Below, piece by piece: positions 16,712 to 25,974 of a DNA stretch of 64,000 bases (position 1 is its first letter; every line of letters starts with the position of its first letter). The translations under genes were made by a program, and so were the position numbers. The stretch covers positions 1 to 64,000 of the forward strand of contig NZ_BEWL01000004.1 in the NCBI RefSeq assembly GCF_002723915.1, read 5' to 3'. The notes below the pieces were generated by a model. The model was not told where the DNA came from, searched no databases, and saw only the letters and a program-made list of their open reading frames with translations. Source of the stretch: Gluconobacter albidus (GTDB lineage Bacteria > Pseudomonadota > Alphaproteobacteria > Acetobacterales > Acetobacteraceae).

Positions 16712-19291
16712 TCAGAGCGTGAAGTTCACACGCCCGTAATAATATCCACCCGTCATCGGCACCTGAGACGAGAACGTATCGTAAGGATTGCCGCCAAGCT
16801 GGTTCAGCTCACCCGGCAGCTTGCGCGGACGGATATTGAAGATGTTGTTCGCCCCCACCGCCAGATGCCAACGCGAATTCACCCGATACCCGATCTCCAG
16901 ATCCGTCAGCCAGCGCGGAGAATTTTTAAACTGCGCAAAACAGCTGCTGGACTGCTGAAGCTGCTTGCCATCAATTGGACAGATCGCCGCCGTAGGCGTC
17001 CAGTCCTGATACGTCATCATACCTGTCGTTTCGCCATAACGGGTCTGGCGCAGGTTCACGTCCCATTTCCCGATTGTCCAGAACGCATTCAGAATGATCT
17101 TGCTGCGCGGATAGGCGGTCGTGAGGTAAGCAATATTCTGCGCGTTCAGCAGCGGCGACCCGGTGGAGGACATGCCGTTATGCGTCAGACGCGTCCTGTT
17201 CAGGTCCAGCGCCATCGACAGGTTCAGGTTGCCGAAGCGATGCATGCGGACCATGTAATCCGCCTTGATATCCAGACCCTGCGTGCGTGTGCTGGCGCCG
17301 TTCGTAAAATAATAGGTCTGCACCGCATTTTCCGAAAGCTGCGTCAGAGCCGGAAGCGAAACGCCCATGCCTTCAAGTGCTGCAATTGCAGCCGGTCCCG
17401 TTACGTTGCCACCCTGCACGACGCGATCGCGGATATTGATCTGATAGACATCGGCCTCAACATGGAAACCATCTACCGGCTCAAGAACGATGCCACCTGT
17501 TGCACTGGTCGAACGTTCGGGCTTGAGGGGAGACGCCCCTGTCGCACGCGCTTCGGAAGACGAAACCGGCAACAGCCCCAGCACCGATGTCGGCCCGACA
17601 TTGATGGCACTGTAATGCTGCTCGGCCATCGTCGGCGCGCGGAAGCCATTGCTGATCGTCGCCCGCAGGCCAATGCGCCTGGTGATGTCGTAACGCGTGG
17701 AGACCTTGCCGTTCTCGGTGTTGCCGACATCCGTGTAGTGTTCGAAACGGCCGGCGAAATCGAGGTTCCAGTTCTTCAGAAGGTGGAAGTCGCCATCCAG
17801 ATAGGCCGCCCAGACATCACGGTCCCACTTGCCGGCGTCCTGCGGTGTCAGACCCGCCAGGGCCGAGGTGCCACCATATTCGTAAGATGCGGGTTCGCCC
17901 GCCAGAATGGTGTACTGTTCCAGACGATGTTCGCCACCGAAGGCCACGGTGACGGGGACCACATTGGCAATCTTGAAGTTCCGGCGCAGATCAAGATTGT
18001 TCGTCCACTGTGCTAGCCGGAAATTGGACGTCCGCACGGTCGTCGGTGTGTAGCCCGTGGCAGCGTACATGTTCGGATTGGTGGTGTTCTGGTTGGAGAT
18101 CTTGTCCAGATCCTCACCCCAGGTGCTGCTCAGATCCCAATCAAAGCCCAGAAGATGGCCGCCTTTTAGACCCAGCGTTGCGGCATAATCATTCTCGTCG
18201 ATCGTCTCCAACGGCGAATAGCCATATGGAAACAGCTCCGGATTGCTGGCGCTGGCGCCCGACGGGACGCGGTAGTTCTCATACGCTTCCGCATGACGGT
18301 GTGCATATGTGATCTGACCGTAAAACTGGATGTTCTCGGTCAGGTTCTTGCCGAAATCAATCCCAAGATTCTCACGCGTTTCTTCGGGCGTGCTCATGAT
18401 CTTGTTGGAGTTCTTGGGTACTTTGACAGACCCGGTATATAGCTCGTTCGCAGCCCCTGCCGGAACATAACCCGCCAGACGGTTATCAACCGTGTTGGTT
18501 ACGAAATGGTCCGTATGGTAAACCTGTGCCGATATATGCGCATACCCGTCATTACCGAGCTTAAGACCGCCATCGGCGTTGAGCTGGTACTGCCAGCCAT
18601 CGCCGTTATAGGCGTTCGCCCCCGTCTGGGCGCTCATGTTCAGCCCGTGATCCTGCTTCTTGGTGATGATATTCACCACACCGGCAATCGCATCCGAGCC
18701 GTACATCGCAGCCGCGCCGTCTTCGAGCACCTCGATATGGTCGATCATGTTGGACGGGATCATGTTCAGATCCACGGGCGTCGCACCAAAATTCGGCCCC
18801 GCATCGGCATTGATGTTGGCTGTGGTGTGCCGACGCTTGCCATCCAGCAGAACCAGCACCTGGTTCGGATTGAGGCCGCGCATCCGGATGAAGGACGTGA
18901 GTGCACCGGCGTCATTGCCCATCGTGCTCATGTTGATGGAGGGATACGTCTTGGTCAGCGCATCGGCGAGATTCATCATGCCTGAGCGACGTAGCGTCGC
19001 ACCGGACAGAACCGTGATCGGGCTGGTGCTCTGACGGGCGTGACGGTTGGACGCATGCGTTCCGGTGACAATTACGCCTTCTTCGCTCCCGGCGATGACA
19101 TCCGCAGGCCGATGCTTCGCGGCAGACTGCGTGCGCGTCTTCGGAGGTACCGTTTTGGACGGCGTTTTGTGAACGGAAGCCTTCGTCGCCCCCGCCCCCG
19201 GTACGGCCTTCTCCGAGGCTGCAAAAACCGATCCACCACAGACGCTGACGGAGAGGAACGTAGAGTAAAGCGCAAGTTTCCTGATGTTCAT
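16712..19291 (-). CDS. TonB-dependent receptor
   Basis: The receptor starts at the ATG at 19291 (MNIRKLALY), which has TGGAG about 7 bases upstream; an ATG at 19303 would add four residues. Signal peptide to VFAASEK, linker rich in Lys/Thr/Pro, TonB-box-like EEGVIVTGTHA, plug with MNLADALTKTYPSINMSTMG, MRGLNPNQVLVLLDGKRR and EDGAAAMYGSDAIAGVVNIITKK, and a barrel ending RVNFTL. The QVLVLLDGKRR plug type is common in receptors for unknown large or polar substrates. It lies 97 bp after the M20 deacylase gene on the same strand and could supply the outer-membrane step for the catabolic island upstream. Length is usual for the family. Confidence 0.94.
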   Translation of the reverse strand: MNIRKLALYSTFLSVSVCGGSVFAASEKAVPGAGATKASVHKTPSKTVPPKTRTQSAAKHRPADVIAGSEEGVIVTGTHASNRHARQSTSPITVLSGATLRRSGMMNLADALTKTYPSINMSTMGNDAGALTSFIRMRGLNPNQVLVLLDGKRRHTTANINADAGPNFGATPVDLNMIPSNMIDHIEVLEDGAAAMYGSDAIAGVVNIITKKQDHGLNMSAQTGANAYNGDGWQYQLNADGGLKLGNDGYAHISAQVYHTDHFVTNTVDNRLAGYVPAGAANELYTGSVKVPKNSNKIMSTPEETRENLGIDFGKNLTENIQFYGQITYAHRHAEAYENYRVPSGASASNPELFPYGYSPLETIDENDYAATLGLKGGHLLGFDWDLSSTWGEDLDKISNQNTTNPNMYAATGYTPTTVRTSNFRLAQWTNNLDLRRNFKIANVVPVTVAFGGEHRLEQYTILAGEPASYEYGGTSALAGLTPQDAGKWDRDVWAAYLDGDFHLLKNWNLDFAGRFEHYTDVGNTENGKVSTRYDITRRIGLRATISNGFRAPTMAEQHYSAINVGPTSVLGLLPVSSSEARATGASPLKPERSTSATGGIVLEPVDGFHVEADVYQINIRDRVVQGGNVTGPAAIAALEGMGVSLPALTQLSENAVQTYYFTNGASTRTQGLDIKADYMVRMHRFGNLNLSMALDLNRTRLTHNGMSSTGSPLLNAQNIAYLTTAYPRSKIILNAFWTIGKWDVNLRQTRYGETTGMMTYQDWTPTAAICPIDGKQLQQSSSCFAQFKNSPRWLTDLEIGYRVNSRWHLAVGANNIFNIRPRKLPGELNQLGGNPYDTFSSQVPMTGGYYYGRVNFTL

Positions 19292-19346
19292 AATCGGCTC
19301 CATCGCCCTGGCGCAGCACAGGGATATCAGTCAGAAACAGTCGGAT

Positions 19347-19365
19347 CGCATAACGGAATTATGCG
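19347..19365. promoter_or_regulatory. Inverted repeat between the M20 gene and the TonB receptor
   Basis: A perfect 7-bp inverted repeat, CGCATAA-CGGAA-TTATGCG, lies 56 bp upstream of the receptor start. A T-rich run follows only on the plus strand, against the direction of both genes, so a terminator for the M20 gene is unlikely; an operator or mRNA leader hairpin is more plausible. Confidence 0.45.
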
Positions 19366-19388
19366 GGATTTTTATTCCTTGTTCGGAA

Positions 19389-20657
19389 CTACTCGAATTC
19401 GGAACGTAAGAGACGGGAGAGTGCCATTGCGACAACCTTCGTCGCACGACGCATATCTTCCAGAACCACATGCTCGTTCGCACGATGGCCATTGGCATCC
19501 TGAAGGCGACGCGGACCGGCCCCATACAGAACGGTCGGATAGCCCGCATTGCTGTAAATTCTGGCATCCGTGAACAACGGCATGCCCTTGACGGCAATCC
19601 GCTCCCCGAACACCGCTTCGGCAGCGTCCTGCAAGGCTCCGATCAAAGGGGCCTGCCCCTCATCCGGAACCAGTGGCAGCGCCAGAAGATGCTGCGTTAC
19701 GACGCAACTCACGCCCGGCACATCTACCGCATTCAGAATAAGCTGCCGCAGCTCCGCCTCGACTTCGGCCGCTTTTTCGTCCGGTAAAATCCGGCGCTCA
19801 AGCCGAAACGTCGCCTGTTCGGGCACGACGTTGGCCGCAACACCGCCGTTGATCGTTCCGATCACGAGCGTCGGCGATTCAATACCCGGGATGGAACAGA
19901 CCGTCTTCGCCAGCCTGTCCCGGTAAGCGTACAGAGCCGTCATCACACGGCACGCCGCCTCGATGGCGTCGGCGCCCGTTTCGGGCCATGCGGAATGCGC
20001 GGCCTTGCCCGTGAAAGCCACATCAAGCTGAAGACTGCCATTATGGGCAATCATCACATCATAGGTGAAACCGGCACTGATGACGTAATCGGGGGTGCTG
20101 AGCCCTTCCGAGAGCAGCCAGCCCGGCCCGACATGACCACCGATTTCCTCGTCATAGGTCAGATGAAGCTCGACCGTGCCGGACAGGTCAGAACCGGCTT
20201 CCTTCAGCGCGCGCAGGGCAAAGGCATAGGTTGCAAAGTCGGACTTCGAAACCGCGGCACCGCGTCCATAAAGTTTGCCATCTTCAATGACGCCGCCATA
20301 AGGATCATGCATCCAGCCCTCGCCAGGGGGCACGACGTCCCCATGCGCATTGAGCGCAATGACGGGGCCGCTACCATTTCCGAAACGCTCCCGGATGATC
20401 AGGTTCGTCGCACTCTGCATGCCGTGCCGTTGCACGAAGTCCTGCGGAACCGGATGGCATTCAACTTCAAAACCGAGCGCCCGCAGTCTGTCGGCGGAAA
20501 AACGGGCGTGAGGCGCGCAGTCACCGGGAGGATTGTCCGACGGGACGCCGACGAGTTCCTGAAGGAACGGCACCTGACACAGATCGAAGTCCCGGTCGAC
20601 GACATGACCCAAACATTCGCTCGCCGTTTTCTCGCAACAGGAAGTCTTTTCCAGCAC
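19389..20657 (-). CDS. M20 family metallopeptidase/deacylase (ArgE/DapE-like)
   Basis: A 422-residue cytoplasmic zinc hydrolase. Metal and catalytic motifs are NAHGDVVPPGEGW (His-x-Asp), then YDEEIGGHVG (catalytic Glu-Glu) and a late FTDARIYSNAGYPTVLYGAGP block. The family removes N-acyl groups from amino acids or cuts dipeptides. Its promoter region carries an inverted repeat containing TTGTATACGA, shared with the divergent dehydrogenase operon at 29.8 kb. It sits downstream of the ABC/dehydrogenase operon, with 111 bp between, and upstream of a TonB receptor. Freeing an N-acylated amino acid for the dehydrogenase is a reasonable but unproven role. Confidence 0.9.
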   Translation of the reverse strand: MLEKTSCCEKTASECLGHVVDRDFDLCQVPFLQELVGVPSDNPPGDCAPHARFSADRLRALGFEVECHPVPQDFVQRHGMQSATNLIIRERFGNGSGPVIALNAHGDVVPPGEGWMHDPYGGVIEDGKLYGRGAAVSKSDFATYAFALRALKEAGSDLSGTVELHLTYDEEIGGHVGPGWLLSEGLSTPDYVISAGFTYDVMIAHNGSLQLDVAFTGKAAHSAWPETGADAIEAACRVMTALYAYRDRLAKTVCSIPGIESPTLVIGTINGGVAANVVPEQATFRLERRILPDEKAAEVEAELRQLILNAVDVPGVSCVVTQHLLALPLVPDEGQAPLIGALQDAAEAVFGERIAVKGMPLFTDARIYSNAGYPTVLYGAGPRRLQDANGHRANEHVVLEDMRRATKVVAMALSRLLRSEFE

Positions 20658-20690
20658 AGCGCCTTCTCCTACCGGATCGTCTTACCGTCC

Positions 20691-20721
20691 TCAGTTCATA
20701 TTCTCTTTGTATACGAACTGA
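20691..20721. promoter_or_regulatory. Inverted repeat with TTGTATACGA, candidate GntR/FCD operator
   Basis: TCAGTTCATA and its near-complement (TATACGAACTGA) flank a short spacer, upstream of the M20 gene (start 20657). Inside it, TTGTATACGA (20707-20716) fits the TnGTnnnACnA pattern bound by FadR/GntR-type regulators. TGTATACGA recurs at 29822-29830 in front of the split dehydrogenase operon. The GntR gene at 33634 is the likely binder. Confidence 0.55.
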
Positions 20722-20768
20722 ATTCGATCCTGAAGCGGAATGTTGCCTATCGCGGAAAATATTTTCCC

Positions 20769-21503
20769 CTAACGGGAATGGGCAGCCTCAAACCGCAGAA
20801 AAGCCTGCGCTCTAGGCGAACAATGGCCTGCGAAGAAGTCCGGTACCGGGCAATCATCGACGATCTCGCCAGCATCAACGAACAGAATCCGCGTCGCGAC
20901 CTGACGCGCGAATCCCATCTCATGTGTGACGCACATCATGGTCATGCCCTCGCGCGCCAGCTCGGTCATGACCTGAAGGACTTCCTGCACCATTTCAGGA
21001 TCGAGCGCCGATGTCGGCTCGTCGAACAGCATCACATCCGGCTTCATCGCCAGAGCGCGTGCGATCGCCGCCCGCTGCTGCTGGCCGCCGGACAGGGCAA
21101 TGGGATATTTATCTGCATGCTGCTCCAGCCCGACCCGGCGCAGAAGCGTTTTCGCATGCTCGCGAAGTTCTTCCTTCCCCCGCTTCTGGACCAGACGCGG
21201 GGCCAGCATGATGTTGTCCAGAATGCTCAGATGGGAAAATAGCTCGAAGCTCTGAAAGACCATCCCCGCTTTCGCCCGCAGCGCTGAATGATCGGTTTTC
21301 GCGGAACGCACGGGCATGCCATCAACGTAGATCTGCCCGCTCTCGAACGTCTCCAGCGCATTGATACATTTGATGAGCGTGGACTTACCCGAACCCGAGG
21401 GGCCACAGACAACCACGACCTCCCCTCTGCCGATCTCCGCCGAACAGCCCTTGAGTACCTGAAAGGCGCCATATGATTTCGTCACGGTGTCCAGCGTGAT
21501 CAT
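20769..21503 (-). CDS. Polar amino acid ABC transporter ATP-binding protein (system A)
   Basis: A 244-residue ATPase of the GlnQ/HisP group: Walker A GPSGSGKSTL, Q-loop GMVFQSFELF, signature LSGGQQQRAAIARAL, Walker B VMLFDEPTSALDPEMV and the switch His in VTHEMGFARQ. It powers import through the permease at 24373-25104 with the binding protein at 25125-25973. Its ATG overlaps the stop of the fused dehydrogenase gene by 4 bp. It is the last gene of the long minus-strand operon. Confidence 0.95.
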   Translation of the reverse strand: MITLDTVTKSYGAFQVLKGCSAEIGRGEVVVVCGPSGSGKSTLIKCINALETFESGQIYVDGMPVRSAKTDHSALRAKAGMVFQSFELFSHLSILDNIMLAPRLVQKRGKEELREHAKTLLRRVGLEQHADKYPIALSGGQQQRAAIARALAMKPDVMLFDEPTSALDPEMVQEVLQVMTELAREGMTMMCVTHEMGFARQVATRILFVDAGEIVDDCPVPDFFAGHCSPRAQAFLRFEAAHSR

Positions 21504-24373
21504 GACTGATCTCCATAAAAGCGTGCGGGAGAAAAAATCTCCAGATCGGGACGTTCGGAGCGGCGCAGAACCATATCCGCGACATGCCGCCCCATGGCCG
21601 GAGCGAGCGTGACACCATTGGCCGTTACGGCCGTGAAAAAGCCCGGCACGTCCGGACTTTCTCCAAGGATCGGAGCCCCGTCGATATCAATGTTCATCGC
21701 AGCCCAGCTCCTGACGACATTCACGGCCCCCAGCGCCGGAACCAGTCTCTGCGCAACCCAGAGATTTCCTTCCAGATTTTCCCGCAGCGGTCGCGGATGC
21801 CCGTGCACCGGATCAAGCCCCGCACTCCATCCTCCGCCGATCAGCAGCGAGCCATTCGCGGCCTGTTTGAGCGTGAGATGCCGACTTGCATGGGCCAGAA
21901 GCGAAAAGACCACCGGAGCCACAGGCTCGGTCACGATCATCTGCAACGGGGCACCGAAAACCGGCAGGCGACGCCCGACCAGCCCAGCGACTTCTCCCGC
22001 ATAGGCACCGGCCGCATTCACCACCGCTCCGGCCGACCAGCGCCTTGACCCCGCACTGACATGAAACCGTGTGCCGTCGGGCTGGATTACGGACAAAGCT
22101 GTGAGTTCCTCAACCCGAACGCCCGCGTGTCGTGCCCGCGCCAGAACAGCCTGCGTTGCGGCCATGGGATTGATCTTGCCTTCCTCGGAGCAATACGCCC
22201 CGCCCAGAAAACCATCTCTCAGATTGGGCTCGATCCCGCGTAATTCGTCCGATGCCAGAATCCGCGCGTCAACGCCAAGAGCCTGTTCGACCGCGACCTT
22301 GCTGCGCAGACGGTCCATGTCGGCTTCGGTTTCCGCCACCACCAGCCCGCCGCTGACCTTGATCTCCAGATCGCGATCGAACGTTGTGCGCAGCGCCTCC
22401 CACATGCGGATGGATTCCCGCTGCAAGGCCAGCGTTCGCGCAGGCATGGACGGTCCGTCCCTATCCGCGCTGGCGTCGAACGCCATGAGCTGCGCGTGCA
22501 GACTGCCCGCATTACCGCCCGAGGCCAGCGCCCCGGCCCGACCACGTTCGAGCACCACGACACTTTTCCCGGCCTCGGCGAGAAACAGCGCCGTGAAAAG
22601 CCCAACGATCCCTCCACCTACGACCACGACATCCACGGTTTCGACAGCGCCGGAAGCCGATGGCCCCGTCGCTCCCAGCCCCGATGGAATGGGAACACGG
22701 ACATGCCCCCGCCATTCCGGCTTCTGCCGCGCGAGGGCCGCAACCGGAACCGGGCGCAGCGGGATCTGCGGGGCGGTAAAATCCTTTTCGTTTTTCGGGT
22801 CTGGAAGCATCTTCATCAGTGAAGCCTGGCAGAACCGCCCCTGACAGCGCCCCATGCCGGCGCGTGTCGTCCGTTTCAGCGTCGCCAGATCGGTGATCCC
22901 GTCTTCCGACACGCGTGCCAGGACAGTCCCTGCGGTCACGCATTCGCATCGGCACAGGATGGTCGTATCCTGAGGGGACGGCAGCGAGACAACCGGATCA
23001 TACAGCTTCCACAGAAGCTTCTGAAAACGGGCATTATCGCGATACATCCGCCGACTGCGTTCCAGACCGGACGGGACCGGTTTTCCTGCTCGGTCTAGAA
23101 GTCTGGCCGCGCACAGCATTCCCTGGGCCTGCGCCAGAAAAGCACCCCCAAAACGCCCGGCCTCACCAATAACGGACACATCCGCCTGATCGGTCTTTCC
23201 GTCGGGTTCTCGGCCCGTCTCGGGATGGGTCACGGGCCAGTTCCGGATCTCCTGTCGGCAGCCCAGAAGCCGTGGCAGTTCGCTGGCAGGAACGAACCCG
23301 TCTCCGAGGCAGACAGTCTCCGTCTCGATCCAGCGTTCTGCGCCTCCCTGCTGGTTCACCGCCACCCGCTCGACACGATCCTCGCCTTCGATGCAGGTTA
23401 CGACGCTTCCCCACAGCACTGGGACTCCGGCCCGGTGCAATGTCGTAAGATGCCGCATCCCGGCGAGCGCCAGATGAGGGGATGCCATTGAAAGCCGTCC
23501 TGCCAGAAGCGGCCGCTTTACAGGCGCGGGTGCTGAGTCCACGACGGCCGCCACATCGGCACCACGCCCGACCAGTTCCGCCGCAAGCTGAAGATTGAGC
23601 GGTCCATTCCCGGCAATGACGATCCGCCCAGGCGCCACCGCTTCATAGGCACGCAGCATTGTCTGCCCGGCCCCCGTCGTGATGACACCCGGCAGCGTCC
23701 AGCCCGGTCGGGCCGCAGGCGTTTCCTGTGCGCCAGTCGCCACGATGATGTGCTGGGTGCGGATATAGAACGCCTCACCATCCCGCAGCCCACCGATGAC
23801 GAGTGCGCCCTCTTCGCGATGGGCGCTCCATACGAGAGTGTCGTGCCACAGCCGCGCGCCACTGGCCCGCATGGCTTCAATGAGCTGTCGCCCCTTGCGA
23901 CCCTGATCATCCTGCCGCTCCGGATGCACCGCATTCTGCTTGAAATACTGGCCGCCCGGAATATGCCGTTCATCCACGACGAGAACATCCATCCCGCCAC
24001 GCGCCAGTTCGGTCGCCGCCACCAGGCCCGCCGGGCCCGCGCCCACCACCAGCACGTCGCAGGCATGTTCGGCCAGACGTTCCTCACCCTTCGCCAGACA
24101 GGCTGAAACAGCCGCATCCGGAAGACGGTCATTGCTGCGAACCCGCATCCCGTCCCGCACGGGCGTCATGCAGCCCCGGCGGGACATCTGCCCGTCCACC
24201 TCCAGCAGACACTCCTGACAGGCCCCGATCCCGCAGAACGGACCACGCTCCGATCCATCCGGCGCCGTCCGGTGCGGGATGCAGCCTGCGGCCATCAGCG
24301 CAGCCGTCAGGGTCTGTCCGGGTTTTGCGGAGACGGTGGTGTCATTGAACGTAAAGTTCAGCTGGTCCGACAT
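21500..24373 (-). CDS. Three-domain fusion: [2Fe-2S] ferredoxin-like + FAD/NAD(P) oxidoreductase with BFD + DAO-type FAD oxidase (HcnABC/opine dehydrogenase type)
   Basis: One 957-residue chain joins the parts usually made by three genes. Residues 1-95 form a Fer2_4 domain with Cys47, Cys52, Cys55 and Cys68. About 100-520 is a pyridine-nucleotide-disulfide-type oxidoreductase (VVGAGPAGLVAATELARGG) with a BFD-like [2Fe-2S] region (Cys474, Cys476 and a later GRCQGRFC). About 580-957 is a D-amino-acid-oxidase-type FAD domain (VVVVGGGIVGLF, and near the end INIDGAPILGESPDVPGFF). Relatives are HcnABC, octopine/nopaline oxidase and D-hydroxyproline/proline dehydrogenase, which oxidise a secondary amine at the membrane. 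It shares one base with the upstream permease gene and overlaps the ATPase gene. The substrate is unknown. Confidence 0.92.
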   Translation of the reverse strand: MSDQLNFTFNDTTVSAKPGQTLTAALMAAGCIPHRTAPDGSERGPFCGIGACQECLLEVDGQMSRRGCMTPVRDGMRVRSNDRLPDAAVSACLAKGEERLAEHACDVLVVGAGPAGLVAATELARGGMDVLVVDERHIPGGQYFKQNAVHPERQDDQGRKGRQLIEAMRASGARLWHDTLVWSAHREEGALVIGGLRDGEAFYIRTQHIIVATGAQETPAARPGWTLPGVITTGAGQTMLRAYEAVAPGRIVIAGNGPLNLQLAAELVGRGADVAAVVDSAPAPVKRPLLAGRLSMASPHLALAGMRHLTTLHRAGVPVLWGSVVTCIEGEDRVERVAVNQQGGAERWIETETVCLGDGFVPASELPRLLGCRQEIRNWPVTHPETGREPDGKTDQADVSVIGEAGRFGGAFLAQAQGMLCAARLLDRAGKPVPSGLERSRRMYRDNARFQKLLWKLYDPVVSLPSPQDTTILCRCECVTAGTVLARVSEDGITDLATLKRTTRAGMGRCQGRFCQASLMKMLPDPKNEKDFTAPQIPLRPVPVAALARQKPEWRGHVRVPIPSGLGATGPSASGAVETVDVVVVGGGIVGLFTALFLAEAGKSVVVLERGRAGALASGGNAGSLHAQLMAFDASADRDGPSMPARTLALQRESIRMWEALRTTFDRDLEIKVSGGLVVAETEADMDRLRSKVAVEQALGVDARILASDELRGIEPNLRDGFLGGAYCSEEGKINPMAATQAVLARARHAGVRVEELTALSVIQPDGTRFHVSAGSRRWSAGAVVNAAGAYAGEVAGLVGRRLPVFGAPLQMIVTEPVAPVVFSLLAHASRHLTLKQAANGSLLIGGGWSAGLDPVHGHPRPLRENLEGNLWVAQRLVPALGAVNVVRSWAAMNIDIDGAPILGESPDVPGFFTAVTANGVTLAPAMGRHVADMVLRRSERPDLEIFSPARFYGDQS

Positions 24374-25104
24374 CAGCGCGCATCCTGCGTCGTAGCGGGA
24401 AGTTCGATGGCCTCAACTGCTGCGGTTTTCTGCTGGCGACGATAGGGCCGTTCCGCATAATGCTCGATCCGCCGTTGCAGGAAGTCCCATGCCGTCGTCA
24501 TCAGCAGGTAATACAGGGCCGCCACGGAAAACAGTTCCAGCACCATGAACTGGTCCTGCACCAGGATCTGGCTGCGCTGCATCAGCTCCTCCATGGAGAT
24601 GACCGACGTTACGCTGGTCGTCTTGAGCAGACCGTTCACCGAATTACCCAGCGGGGGGATGATGAGCCGGAACGCCTGCGGAAAGGCGATCCGCCAGGCG
24701 ATCTGCCGCTCGCTCAGACCCAGCGCCCGCGCCGCTGCGATCTGGCCGGTTGGCACGGCATTCAGCCCCGCACGGATAATTTCCGCGAGATACGCTGCCT
24801 CGTTCAGTGTCAGCCCGATGATCGAACACGCCAGAACACTCAGCCGGATATCCAGCTTCGGCAGACCGGTATAGATCACGACCAGCTGGACCAGCAGAGG
24901 CGTACCCCGGAAAAACCAGACATAGAATCGCGCCGGCCAGGACAGCACACGGTGCTGCGAGCGTTTCATGACCGCAGTCAGCAGCCCCAGAAGGAACCCC
25001 ATCATCATTGAGACGACCGTCATGATGACCGTGATGAGCGCCCCGCGGAAAATATAGGGGCTGCCGAGATAGGTGAAGAAGCCGTGCCAGCTCCAGATCT
25101 GCAT
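24373..25104 (-). CDS. Polar amino acid ABC transporter permease (system A)
   Basis: A 243-residue HisM/GlnP-type inner-membrane protein with about five hydrophobic segments and the EAA loop LNEAAYLAEIIRAGLNAVPTGQIAAARALGLS that docks on the ATPase. Only one permease is encoded for this system, so it probably acts as a homodimer. It starts 20 bp after the binding protein gene and shares a base with the fused dehydrogenase gene, so the transporter and the enzyme are made together. Confidence 0.95.
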   Translation of the reverse strand: MQIWSWHGFFTYLGSPYIFRGALITVIMTVVSMMMGFLLGLLTAVMKRSQHRVLSWPARFYVWFFRGTPLLVQLVVIYTGLPKLDIRLSVLACSIIGLTLNEAAYLAEIIRAGLNAVPTGQIAAARALGLSERQIAWRIAFPQAFRLIIPPLGNSVNGLLKTTSVTSVISMEELMQRSQILVQDQFMVLELFSVAALYYLLMTTAWDFLQRRIEHYAERPYRRQQKTAAVEAIELPATTQDAR

Positions 25105-25124
25105 GTCGATGCCCCGTGTTCGTA

Positions 25125-25973
25125 TCAGTGCATGTCGGATGGATGGGACGGCCCCGAGACCGTGATCCGTCCGGGAAAGGGGGAAACGCCATAGGGCGCC
25201 ATGAGGCGTTCCAGCGTTCCGTCCTCACGCATGTTTTCCAGAACATCCGCCAGACGCTGTGCGAGTGCCGGGTCCCGCAGCGCCAGTGCGACGGGCGTGG
25301 GATACAACCCCTTCAGAATGGGCTTTACGCCACCCTGAAGTGCGTTGCGCCGTGCAACCGCATCAATGGAAAACACCGCCGTTACCTGTCGCGCACGCAG
25401 GGCGGCGAACGCTATGCCCACGTTCTGGAACGTCTTGATATCAAAGCCCGGCCGTCCGGCGTCCCGCAAGGCCTGATCGGCCTCTCGGGCGTGGTGTTCT
25501 TCAATTCCACCCATTTCGACCCCGATCGAAGACCCGGACAAATCCTCAAGCCCGGCGGGGTGCAGAACGGACTCATCGTTGAGAGACACGCTGATCGCCT
25601 GAATCTCGTAGGGGATCATTTCCATCAGCCGGGCGCGCTGGGCGGTATAGAACATGCCCGTATTGATGACGTCCCACCGTTTTTCAAGCAGCCCGAGCGT
25701 GAGCTGCGCGAAGGACGTCGAGAGCGTGACCGGCTTCAGACAGAGCCTGCGGGCGATCTCGTTTCCAAGCTCTATCCGCATCCCTGCAATCTGCCCATCC
25801 ACCGTCACATATTGCAGGGGCGGCAGCGTCGGATTGGTCGCCATGACCAGATGCTGCGGGGAAATCAGTCCCTCAACAGCCTCCGGACACGGCGCGGCCT
25901 GCGCTCCGAAAGCGAGCACCGCACAGAGCAGCCCCGCCGCCCGGCTCAGACCTGACACAGGGCCGCCCGCCAT
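25125..25973 (-). CDS. ABC transporter amino acid-binding protein (system A), SBP_bac_3
   Basis: A 282-residue periplasmic binding protein. The start at 25973 (MAGGPVSGLSRAAGLL) gives a clean signal peptide ending FGAQAAP and begins 1 bp after the stop of the DHDPS-like gene; the open frame extends 36 codons further but would run through that gene. SBP_bac_3 features include LVMATNPTLPPLQYV, GQIAGMRIELGNEIARRL and RWDVINTGMFYTAQRA. It should capture a polar or cationic amino acid or an opine-like compound for the permease downstream. Confidence 0.92.
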   Translation of the reverse strand: MAGGPVSGLSRAAGLLCAVLAFGAQAAPCPEAVEGLISPQHLVMATNPTLPPLQYVTVDGQIAGMRIELGNEIARRLCLKPVTLSTSFAQLTLGLLEKRWDVINTGMFYTAQRARLMEMIPYEIQAISVSLNDESVLHPAGLEDLSGSSIGVEMGGIEEHHAREADQALRDAGRPGFDIKTFQNVGIAFAALRARQVTAVFSIDAVARRNALQGGVKPILKGLYPTPVALALRDPALAQRLADVLENMREDGTLERLMAPYGVSPFPGRITVSGPSHPSDMH

Positions 25974-25974
25974 A